A stretch of 6,173 bases of DNA from Syntrophomonadaceae bacterium. GTDB lineage: Bacteria > Bacillota > Syntrophomonadia > Syntrophomonadales > Syntrophomonadaceae. The stretch lies in assembly GCA_012840625.1 (NCBI GenBank), contig DUSB01000004.1:1-6173 (forward strand), in the 5' to 3' direction. A program made the translations under genes and the position numbers. Numbering within the stretch: position 1 is the first letter of the stretch; every line of letters begins with the position of its first letter. Below are positions 1 through 5,628 of the stretch, piece by piece. Under the pieces are notes generated by a model. It worked only from the letters and a program-made list of their open reading frames with translations. It searched no databases and was not told where the DNA came from.

Positions 1-1139
1 CCTACTGGACTACTTTTGGACATATTATCATCCTGCTGCTGATACAGATTGGCGGCTTGGGGATTATGACCTTTGTAACCCTATTTGCTTTCAATCTGGG
101 ACGCAACCTGGACTTAAAACAGAAGATTCTGATGGGAGCAGCTTTGAATCGGTCCAGTTTTGAAGAAACCGGGCAGATTGTTCGTTCCATCCTGGTTTTC
201 ACTCTGGTTGCTGAGGGTGCAGGAGCCATTGTATTGTTTTTTCACTGGTTGGCCCCTATGGGGGCTGGTCGGGCCGCTTGGTATGCTCTTTTTCATTCTA
301 TTTCGGCCTTTAATAATGCCGGGATTGATATATTTGGCGGCTTTCAAAGTCTGCAGGCATACTATAATGATCCCCTGGTCATAATGGCCACCTCCATCTT
401 ATTTATTACGGGGGGATTGGGTTTTCTGGTCATCTACGAACTGATTAACCTGAAAAAAGCCCGGGGTCAGCGCTGGCCATTATCGCTGCATAGTCGGGTG
501 GTACTGCTGGCAACCTTCATTATCATTGCAGCCGGATCACTGGGCATTTATTTTATGGAATCTCATTATGCCCTGGTCCAGATGAGCGGTAGTGAGAAAG
601 CTTTAAACGCCTATTACTTGGCTGCTACCAGGACCTGCGGTTTTTCTACCATCGATTTAGGAACCACCATTAACCCCACCCAGATTTTGATGATGATTTT
701 GATGTTTATTGGTGGTGCTCCCAGCTCCACCGCCGGTGGAATCAAAGTTACTACAGTGGTTATACTGGGTGTAACAATATATAGTGTTTTCCGGGGTAAA
801 AGAGATGTGGAGATCGCGGAGCGCCGTTTACCACTTGGAGATATCGTGCGGGGATTAACCATTGTATTAATGATGGGAGCCTTGATTATCCTGGATGCTT
901 TTATTCTATCTTTTTACCATCAGGATTTTATGAAGGTGCTTTTTGAGGTGGTTTCAGCAGCGGGAACGGTGGGCCTGAGTTTGGGGTTGACACCTGAATT
1001 AAATAATGTCGGCAGGATACTGATCGCTGTTACCATGTATCTGGGGCGTCTGGGACCAGCTACCATTGCCTATGCACTGGTATATCAAGGACAGCCCCCC
1101 CAGCGGCGCTTTCCTAAAGGCAGAATTATGATCGGTTAA
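1..1139 (+). CDS. ktrB: TrkH/KtrB-family potassium channel subunit, 5'-truncated by window edge
   Basis: This is the membrane-embedded, ion-conducting subunit of a Trk/Ktr potassium uptake system. The reading frame is already open at the left edge (first full codon at position 3), so the N-terminus and the first pore loop are missing and about 378 residues are visible. The fragment begins in the helix after pore loop 1, with the family sequence IQIGGLGIMTF. Pore loop 2 has FNNAGI (nt 309-326), pore loop 3 has RTCGFST (nt 630-650) and pore loop 4 has GTVGLS (nt 963-980), each with the conserved filter glycine. The loop GGAPSSTAGGIK (about nt 711-746) matches the gating loop of the third repeat. 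YLGRLGPAT near the end is the family's usual fourth-repeat helix. The short tail ending RFPKGRIMIG resembles KtrB-like proteins more than long TrkH proteins. A TrkA/KtrA-type NAD-binding partner would be expected, but none follows; it may lie upstream. The family is certain; the KtrB versus TrkH choice is less so. Confidence 0.93.
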   Translation, partial: YWTTFGHIIILLLIQIGGLGIMTFVTLFAFNLGRNLDLKQKILMGAALNRSSFEETGQIVRSILVFTLVAEGAGAIVLFFHWLAPMGAGRAAWYALFHSISAFNNAGIDIFGGFQSLQAYYNDPLVIMATSILFITGGLGFLVIYELINLKKARGQRWPLSLHSRVVLLATFIIIAAGSLGIYFMESHYALVQMSGSEKALNAYYLAATRTCGFSTIDLGTTINPTQILMMILMFIGGAPSSTAGGIKVTTVVILGVTIYSVFRGKRDVEIAERRLPLGDIVRGLTIVLMMGALIILDAFILSFYHQDFMKVLFEVVSAAGTVGLSLGLTPELNNVGRILIAVTMYLGRLGPATIAYALVYQGQPPQRRFPKGRIMIG

Positions 1140-1212
1140 ATGCAATGTGAGGATAAAACACAAGACCAGCTAACCACTAAAGTCAAGTCCTGAATGGAAA
1201 AGTCAAATTCTC

Positions 1213-1260
1213 CTGAAGAAGAGCATAATTATGCTTATCCTTGCCTATATTCTTATTCAG
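1213..1260. repeat. Nested inverted repeat downstream of the channel gene
   Basis: CTGAAGAAG at 1213-1221 pairs with CTTATTCAG at 1252-1260 with one mismatch. The inner sequence AGCATAATTATGCT at 1222-1235 is a perfect 14-base palindrome. The two could form a long outer stem with an internal hairpin, or compete. No T tract follows, so this is not a standard intrinsic terminator. It could be part of a structured element or mRNA 3' end, or chance. Confidence 0.35.
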
Positions 1261-1534
1261 AAGCTGTAACCTTGCGCGTAAAACAGGAACAATTTCCACC
1301 AGCCAAATCACAGATGTCTCTAAATGGTGTAACAAACTCACCTGTGGATACAGATTTCTCTTCCCCGGGACGGTTATGTTAGTACCCTTCAATAATACTA
1401 TACTACATTTTTCAGGGATTAATATCTTGCCCGCTTTACATGAACAGCCCTTATCTTTAATTTACAGGGGTCTTGTTGCTTCTGGCGTTCATATTTCAGC
1501 ACATTTAGTGATAAAAAATAACAGCTATCAATAT

Positions 1535-1569
1535 TTGGCCAGGAAATATATTCGAAAATGTAATATAAT
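1535..1569 (+). promoter_or_regulatory. Possible weak sigma-A promoter of the acyl-CoA ligase gene
   Basis: Two overlapping -10 candidates exist: TATAAT at 1564-1569, which has no acceptable -35 at 16 to 18 bases, and TGTAAT at 1559-1564, which sits 18 bases after a partial -35, TTGGCC at 1535-1540. Either would give a transcript starting about 35 to 45 bases before the ligase start codon. The region is AT-rich, so -10-like hexamers are expected by chance and the exact choice is uncertain. Confidence 0.35.
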
Positions 1570-1582
1570 AATAAATATTACA
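1559..1582. promoter_or_regulatory. Candidate repressor operator: perfect inverted repeat over ligase promoter
   Basis: TGTAATAT at 1559-1566 is repeated in inverted form as ATATTACA at 1575-1582, with an 8-base AT spacer between the arms. It covers both candidate -10 hexamers and ends 32 bases before the ligase start codon, which is where a dimeric repressor (for example of the TetR or GntR type) would block transcription. The symmetry is seen directly. Its use as an operator and the identity of the protein are inference. The arms are AT-rich, so the chance of coincidence is not negligible. Confidence 0.45.
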
Positions 1583-1600
1583 GCGAATAATCAAATGTCG

Positions 1601-1608
1601 AGGGGAGG
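1601..1608 (+). promoter_or_regulatory. Ribosome binding site of the ligase gene
   Basis: AGGGGAGG lies 6 bases before the ATG at 1615 and fixes that codon as the start. No other in-frame start nearby has a comparable site. Confidence 0.8.
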
Positions 1609-1614
1609 ATCTTT

Positions 1615-3543
1615 ATGGGTCACTATGTAGATGGGCGTACCATAAGCGAGGCTTTTTATGCTACCGTAAAAGAATTTCCGGATAGGACTGCCCAGATTTT
1701 TAATGCTGATCTATATCATGGCGACAATCAGGGGCATTTTACCTGGAAAGAGGTGCAGCAGAGGGTCGAATATATTGCTTGTGGACTGCTACAACTGGGT
1801 TTGGAGAAGAAAGACAGAGTAGCGATCATGTCACACAACAGTCCTTACTGGACTCACAGCGATATAGCGGTCATTAACTGTGGGGCGGTATTGGTAACTA
1901 TTTACCCTACCTTATCTATCAATGAAATAGCCTATATTGTAAATGACTCGGAAAGTCGTTATCTACTGGCGGGAAGTCAGGAGATTCTGGATCGCGTTCT
2001 GCCAGGCCTTGATGACATGCCCAATCTGGAAAAGATTATCATGCTGGATATAAACTACACATCCCAGCACCCCCGGGTTATGTCCCTGGGTGATCTAATG
2101 GAATTGGGTAAAAAGCATCTTGATGAACAACGCATCCATTATATGCAGCGCTGGCAGGGCAATACCCTGGACGACTGGTGTACTATTTTATATACCTCTG
2201 GCACCACTGGTCAGGGTAAGGGCGTTATCATGACTCATGGCACCTTTCAGTCACGCATGGATGGAGCCTATCATTATTTTGAAGAAGCAGGGCATCCGGT
2301 GGATGAAGAAGATCGTGCCCTTTCCTTCCTGCCCCTTTCCCACATATTTGATCGGGGCTGTTCACAGTGGCTGGCTATCTGGGTAGGTGCCAGCATTGCT
2401 TATGCAGATAGTCCGGGGACTTTGATGAATGATCTGCCAAAATACAATCCCACTTGGTTTTCCTGTGTACCTCGGCTTTATGAAAAGATCTACATGGAAT
2501 TTCAGCAACTGATGGAGGCCAACCCTACGCAGAAAAAACTTTTTGACTGGGCTCTGAGGGTGGGTGAGGAGGTTTTAGCCTATCGCACCAACGAACACGG
2601 TCATATCAATATGACCCCAGAATTTGATGTTAAATCCAGACTGCCGCTGGGACTGCGGCTGAAATATGCCATAGCGGATAAACTTTTTGCTAAAGTACGT
2701 GAGCTTTTCGGCAGCCGTTTCCGTTTTGCCTTTTCAGCCAGTGCTGGCATTGCACCGGATCTCTTACGTTTTTTCTATATCTGCGGAGTACCGGTTATGG
2801 AAGGCTACGGTTTAACAGAAACCGCCAGTGCCTGCTGTTATAATCCCATGCGGGCCGCCAAGCCAGGAACCGTTGGTCCTGAGGCCTGCGGATCTAAGGT
2901 CAGGCTGGCTGAAGACGGTGAAATTGAAGTTACGGGAGCCGGGATATTCATAGGTTATTTAAACAAACCAGAGGAAAATGAAGCTGCTTTTACCGAGGAT
3001 GGCTGGTTTAAGACCGGGGATCTGGCTGAACAGGATGCGGATGGCTATTTCCGTATTGTAGATCGCAAAAAAGCCATTATCTGCCTGGCTACGGGGAAAA
3101 ATGTAGCCCCTTACAAGATTGAGAGTCTTTATGCTACCAGTATTTTCATTGAGCAGATTTTTATTATCGGTGATGAGAAAACCTATATTTCAGCCTTGAT
3201 CGTCCCTAATTTTGATTATTTTATCGAATTTTTTGACCGGGAAGGTATTGCTTATGATAAGAGCAAGCTTGTTTTCGGCGAAGATAATGGAGCCAGGATC
3301 TGTATGGAGGTTGGAGAGGATTTTATTAACCAGCCGCTGCTACAGAAAATGATTGCTAACAATGTAGAGGAAATTAACAGTAAGCTAGAGAACTTTGAAC
3401 AAATCAAGCAGTATACCATTATTCCTCGACGCTTTACCGAAGAAAGGGATGAGCTGACCCCCACCCAGAAAACTAAAAAACGGGTCATTATGGAGCACTA
3501 TGCAGAAGAAATTGAGGAACTCTATCAGCGCAAAAAACAATAA
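1615..3543 (+). CDS. Long-chain fatty acid--CoA ligase (AMP-forming)
   Basis: This enzyme activates a carboxylic acid, most likely a medium- or long-chain fatty acid, with ATP to an acyl-adenylate and then to acyl-CoA, feeding beta-oxidation or lipid synthesis. The 642-residue length fits the COG1022 long-chain acyl-CoA synthetase branch. Motifs in order are: the phosphate-binding loop YTSGTTGQGKG (residues 193-203), LPLSHIFDR (239-247), GYGLTE (397-402), the GWFKTGD ribose-binding motif with Asp469, the hinge motif DRKK (483-486) followed by TGKNVAP, and the C-terminal LTPTQKTKK (614-622). By alignment with related enzymes, Lys621 (less likely Lys619) takes the place of the catalytic lysine. 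There is no signal peptide or membrane segment, so it is a cytoplasmic or membrane-peripheral protein. It appears to be a single-gene transcript, with its own ribosome binding site and a strong terminator. The enzyme class is secure. Chain length and exact substrate cannot be read from the sequence, and acyl-CoA ligases for other carboxylic acids are possible. Confidence 0.93.
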   Translation: MGHYVDGRTISEAFYATVKEFPDRTAQIFNADLYHGDNQGHFTWKEVQQRVEYIACGLLQLGLEKKDRVAIMSHNSPYWTHSDIAVINCGAVLVTIYPTLSINEIAYIVNDSESRYLLAGSQEILDRVLPGLDDMPNLEKIIMLDINYTSQHPRVMSLGDLMELGKKHLDEQRIHYMQRWQGNTLDDWCTILYTSGTTGQGKGVIMTHGTFQSRMDGAYHYFEEAGHPVDEEDRALSFLPLSHIFDRGCSQWLAIWVGASIAYADSPGTLMNDLPKYNPTWFSCVPRLYEKIYMEFQQLMEANPTQKKLFDWALRVGEEVLAYRTNEHGHINMTPEFDVKSRLPLGLRLKYAIADKLFAKVRELFGSRFRFAFSASAGIAPDLLRFFYICGVPVMEGYGLTETASACCYNPMRAAKPGTVGPEACGSKVRLAEDGEIEVTGAGIFIGYLNKPEENEAAFTEDGWFKTGDLAEQDADGYFRIVDRKKAIICLATGKNVAPYKIESLYATSIFIEQIFIIGDEKTYISALIVPNFDYFIEFFDREGIAYDKSKLVFGEDNGARICMEVGEDFINQPLLQKMIANNVEEINSKLENFEQIKQYTIIPRRFTEERDELTPTQKTKKRVIMEHYAEEIEELYQRKKQ

Positions 3544-3561
3544 GAAAGAACTGACATAAAG

Positions 3562-3591
3562 AAAAAGCAGGGGTACATGCCCCTGCTTTTT
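3562..3591 (+). terminator. Intrinsic terminator of the ligase gene
   Basis: AAAAAGCAGGGG (3562-3573) pairs perfectly with CCCCTGCTTTTT (3580-3591) around a 6-base loop, TACATG. The hairpin begins 18 bases after the stop codon and ends in a T run. Because the 5' arm starts with an A run, it could also terminate transcription coming from the opposite direction. Confidence 0.93.
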
Positions 3592-3702
3592 GCTGGCCAG
3601 AATCTTCATTTTTACTATCATTGAACACTCCTCAAGAAAAGCCGAGCTCTTTTTGCCGTTTAAGCTGGAGGATGGCATCCGGTAAGGTTCGGGGCATAAT
3701 GC

Positions 3703-3731
3703 TTGACAGAGGCGCCTTATACCCCTATACT
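3703..3731 (+). promoter_or_regulatory. Consensus sigma-A promoter of the GntR-ABC operon
   Basis: A perfect -35 hexamer TTGACA (3703-3708) is followed after exactly 17 bases by TATACT (3726-3731), one base off the -10 consensus. Such a strong core promoter suggests that the operon is held down by a repressor rather than needing an activator. It lies inside the longer open frame that reaches back to 3621, which rules out start codons before the promoter. Confidence 0.88.
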
Positions 3732-3733
3732 AA

Positions 3734-3759
3734 TAGTGCACTAGGATACCAGTACACTA
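3734..3759. promoter_or_regulatory. Candidate GntR/YtrA-type operator overlapping the transcription start
   Basis: This 26-base stretch matches its own reverse complement at 20 of 26 positions. The outer arms are TAGTGCACT and AGTACACTA. It also reads as an imperfect direct repeat: AGTGCACTAGGA at 3735-3746 and AGTACACTAGGA at 3751-3762 match at 11 of 12 bases. It starts 3 bases after the -10 box, so a bound dimer would cover the transcription start. GntR-family operators are typically built on GT...AC cores, which both arms contain. The likely ligand is the GntR protein encoded immediately downstream (autorepression); that assignment is inference. Confidence 0.72.
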
Positions 3760-3779
3760 GGAAAGCAGGGGTGGTGGGA

Positions 3780-4160
3780 ATGGATTTTAATAAGGCCCGT
3801 CCTATCTATCAGCAAATTATTGATGCCTATAAAAAGGCACTGGCACGCGGAGATATTGGTCCGGGTGACAGGATATTATCGCAACGGGAATATGCACAGA
3901 AGATTAAAGTCAATCCTAATACTGTACAGAGGGCTTACCGGGAAATGGAGATGATGGGGATGGTTGCAACTATACGAGGGCAAGGTACTTTTATTGTACC
4001 TGATCCGGAGATGCAGCAAAAAATTAAAAAGGAAATGGCAGAGCAGGTTCTCACTTATTTTATAGAAGAAATGCATGCGCTGGGTTTCAAAGATGAAGAG
4101 ATCTGCTCCCTGCTGGAAGAAAAACAAAAATCGAGCAAGGAGGTTGTGGCTGATGATTGA
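3780..4160 (+). CDS. GntR-family transcriptional regulator, YtrA subfamily
   Basis: A 126-residue DNA-binding regulator that probably represses its own operon. Residues 8-73 form the GntR winged helix: RPIYQQI opens it, QREYAQKIKVNPNTVQRAY (35-53) is the helix-turn-helix with the family's VNPNTV core, and IRGQGTFI (65-72) is the wing. The usual LPS before the recognition region reads LSQ (33-35). The C-terminal part (about 75-126) is a short helical region, too small for the FadR or UTRA ligand domains, and is typical of the YtrA subfamily, where it serves dimerisation. The ATG at 3780 is chosen because AGGGG lies 8 bases upstream and the fold begins directly after it; the frame stays open back to 3621, but the promoter lies within that extension. 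The gene leads the operon and overlaps the ATPase gene by 8 bases. The inducer is unknown. Confidence 0.92.
   Translation: MDFNKARPIYQQIIDAYKKALARGDIGPGDRILSQREYAQKIKVNPNTVQRAYREMEMMGMVATIRGQGTFIVPDPEMQQKIKKEMAEQVLTYFIEEMHALGFKDEEICSLLEEKQKSSKEVVADD
4137..4144 (+). promoter_or_regulatory. Ribosome binding site of the ABC ATPase gene
   Basis: AAGGAGGT, a near-perfect Shine-Dalgarno sequence, lies inside the 3' end of the GntR gene, 8 bases before the ATG at 4153. It decides that start over the in-frame upstream ATGs at 4075 and 4093. Confidence 0.85.
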
Positions 4161-4854
4161 ATTTCAAAATGTAAGCAAGCGTTTTGGCACCGTTCAGGCT
4201 CTGGATCATATTGATCTTACTATTGATGAGGGGAAGATTGTGGGCTTGTTTGGACCTAATGGAGCTGGCAAGTCAACCATGATGAAGATTATGGCGGGAG
4301 TAAACCGGGCGGACACCGGAACGGTCAGCATTGGCGGGCAGACCCCTCGTCAGGCCAAAGAGTTTGTTTCCTATCTGCCAGAAATTGATCATTTCTATCC
4401 CTGGTGGACTCTTAAAGAAGCTGCCGATTTTTTACGGGCTTTTTATGGGGATTGGGATCAGGAGAAATACGGCCACCTGCTGGAGTTTCTAAAACTACAG
4501 GAAGATATGAAGCTGGGCAAGATTTCGAAGGGACAGCGGGCCAAATGCAAAATACTTCTGGCAGTATCGAGAAATGCTCACTATCTGCTTATGGATGAGC
4601 CTTTTTCCGGCATAGATATTCTCACCCGTGAGGAGATTGCCCGCACTTTAATTCAGGATTTTGCCGATCATCAGCAAACCATGATCATATCCACTCATGA
4701 AATTGGTGAAATCGAGGCTATGGTTGATCAGGTTATTTTTCTTGATCAGGGACAGATATGCCTGGAGGGCGAAGCGGAAGAGCTGCGTAATGAGTGGGGT
4801 CTGTCCATGGTTGGGATCATGAAGGAGGTTTTTCGTCATGCCAACAGCAGGTAA
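4153..4854 (+). CDS. ABC transporter ATP-binding protein (YtrB-like)
   Basis: A 233-residue cytoplasmic ATPase that powers the adjacent membrane protein. Walker A is GPNGAGKST (residues 34-42), Walker B is YLLMDEP (144-150) with catalytic Glu149, the D-loop is SGID (152-155), and the switch histidine is His182 in STHE. The signature is ISKGQ (124-128) instead of LSGGQ, and the Q-loop position carries Glu77 (YLPEIDHFYP) instead of the usual glutamine. Similar changes occur in GntR-linked ATPases of the YtrB/CcmA-like group, so they are a family trait rather than evidence of decay. The upstream in-frame codons from 4075 lie within the GntR gene and are not used. The start overlaps the GntR stop by 8 bases and the end overlaps the permease gene by 17, so the three products are probably coupled in translation. 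The direction of transport is probably export, but the substrate is unknown. Confidence 0.94.
   Translation: MIEFQNVSKRFGTVQALDHIDLTIDEGKIVGLFGPNGAGKSTMMKIMAGVNRADTGTVSIGGQTPRQAKEFVSYLPEIDHFYPWWTLKEAADFLRAFYGDWDQEKYGHLLEFLKLQEDMKLGKISKGQRAKCKILLAVSRNAHYLLMDEPFSGIDILTREEIARTLIQDFADHQQTMIISTHEIGEIEAMVDQVIFLDQGQICLEGEAEELRNEWGLSMVGIMKEVFRHANSR
4822..4828 (+). promoter_or_regulatory. Ribosome binding site of the permease gene
   Basis: AAGGAGG lies within the last codons of the ATPase gene, 9 bases before the ATG at 4838, and supports that start. Confidence 0.82.
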
Positions 4855-5587
4855 AGGCAGGAGATTCTGGACCCTCTATAAAAAGGAATTGCGAGAATTG
4901 ACTCCGGAGATTGTTATTTTAATCGCGACCAGTATTTTACTTAATGTTTATGCTTATTTTAAAGCAGCACCGCTGACGGGGCTTTCCTTGACTCTAACCG
5001 TAGGTCTGGCAGCGTTTTTACCCTTTATCTCCTCGTTTAAACTATCCCGGGAATGGAAGAACCAGACCGTTTATCTGATGATGTCTTTGCCGGCATCTGG
5101 GGCACTGATACTGGGAGCTAAACTTACGGCACTGATGACTGAACTTGTCATCGGGGGGCTGGCAGCTGGAACCGCAGGAGGCCTTGCTATTATGGCATCT
5201 TACCCCGGTGAGATCAAGCAGCTTATGAGCATGGTTCCCAATGTGTATAGCAATCTGGCTTTAATGGCTCTTTTTGGTCTGGTAAATGTGATGTTTTTTT
5301 GCTGCATCAGTTTTCTGGCTCAGGTGCTGGGCAAGCTGGTACGCAAATATTCCGGCCTGCTCAGTTTTGTATCCTTTATAGCCATCCTTATACTGCTTAG
5401 CAAAGGTATAGAAATGATTAATGCTGCGGGCATTACACACTTTGGTTTGGGAATGGGACTTAATCCGCCGCTACCCTTTCCCGACCCCAGCAGCTATATA
5501 CTTTATTCTTCTATAATCGTTGCCATAGTCTCGGTGCTGGTGTTTATCGCCGCTGCGCTCATTTATGATCGCCGGCTGGAATTATAG
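4838..5587 (+). CDS. ABC-2-type transporter membrane protein
   Basis: A 249-residue integral membrane protein and the likely permease partner of the ATPase just upstream. Hydrophobic segments lie at about residues 22-41, 47-66, 98-120, 136-163, 172-190 and 221-243, giving six predicted helices, the usual number for ABC-2 permeases. A basic N-terminus (KGRRFWTLYKKELREL) precedes the first helix, as in many ABC-2 proteins where a cytoplasmic amphipathic stretch contacts the ATPase. The loop after helix 2 (REWKNQTVYLMMSLPASG, about 71-88) resembles the conserved ABC-2 segment in which an 'R..g.l..L.SLP.S' pattern precedes the third helix. The short C-terminus ends in basic and acidic residues (YDRRLEL). 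No separate substrate-binding protein is encoded nearby, which fits export or a membrane-stress function. Substrate unknown. Family assignment rests on topology, this loop and context. Confidence 0.87.
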   Translation: MPTAGKGRRFWTLYKKELRELTPEIVILIATSILLNVYAYFKAAPLTGLSLTLTVGLAAFLPFISSFKLSREWKNQTVYLMMSLPASGALILGAKLTALMTELVIGGLAAGTAGGLAIMASYPGEIKQLMSMVPNVYSNLALMALFGLVNVMFFCCISFLAQVLGKLVRKYSGLLSFVSFIAILILLSKGIEMINAAGITHFGLGMGLNPPLPFPDPSSYILYSSIIVAIVSVLVFIAAALIYDRRLEL

Positions 5588-5598
5588 ATGCGCAAAAA

Positions 5599-5621
5599 AA
5601 GAGGGGGCCAGACCCCCTCTT
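5599..5621. terminator. Hairpin terminator between convergent genes, stronger for the minus strand
   Basis: AAGAGGGGG (5599-5607) pairs perfectly with CCCCCTCTT (5613-5621) around a 5-base loop. Read on the minus strand, the stem is followed by a run of T residues (the A run at 5594-5600), an excellent terminator 7 bases after the stop of the minus-strand gene. Read on the plus strand, only a short T-poor sequence follows, so termination of the ABC operon may be leakier. Confidence 0.85.
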
Positions 5622-5628
5622 ATCCTGT

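Larger units (their letters stand above)
1140..1614. other. 475-base intergenic gap; no convincing gene, two compositional parts
   Basis: I cannot assign a gene here. Positions 1261-1380 are about 44% G+C by hand count, like the coding DNA around them, while 1381-1600 are only about 31%. The first part is open in several frames: plus strand 1194-1382 (62 codons) and minus strand 1392-1183 (69 codons). Another minus-strand frame has no stop between 1378 and 1256 and carries a cysteine-containing stretch (CDLAGGNCSCF). None of these has a ribosome binding site or a recognisable domain. The plus-strand open frame 1241-1630 runs out of frame into the ligase start and is not credible. No clear terminator for the potassium channel gene is visible. 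The segment to about 1380 may be a decayed gene or a copy of a dispersed repeat. The part after 1381 is ordinary AT-rich upstream DNA that holds the likely ligase promoter. Confidence 0.5.

Noticed and set aside
1140..1614. Riboswitch, T-box, tRNA or CRISPR repeats in the gap
   Set aside because: No T-box core, no riboswitch signature that I can recognise, no cloverleaf and no regularly spaced repeats are visible by eye.
1241..1630. Plus-strand open frame of 129 codons before and across the ligase start
   Set aside because: It has no ribosome binding site, crosses the AT-rich promoter region and ends out of frame inside the ligase gene.
3562..3591. Perfect inverted repeat considered as a mobile element end
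   Set aside because: The position right after a stop codon, the GC-rich stem and the T run are those of an intrinsic terminator.
3385..3678. Minus-strand open frame of 97 codons with an internal ATG at 3630-3628 that has a GAGGAG-like site before it
   Set aside because: It reads through the ligase terminator hairpin and then antisense into the ligase gene; its hydrophobic run reflects the complementary strand. No domain is recognisable.
3621..3779. Possible N-terminal extension of the GntR protein from the ATG at 3621
   Set aside because: The consensus promoter and operator lie inside it, the GntR fold starts right after the ATG at 3780, and a ribosome binding site precedes 3780.
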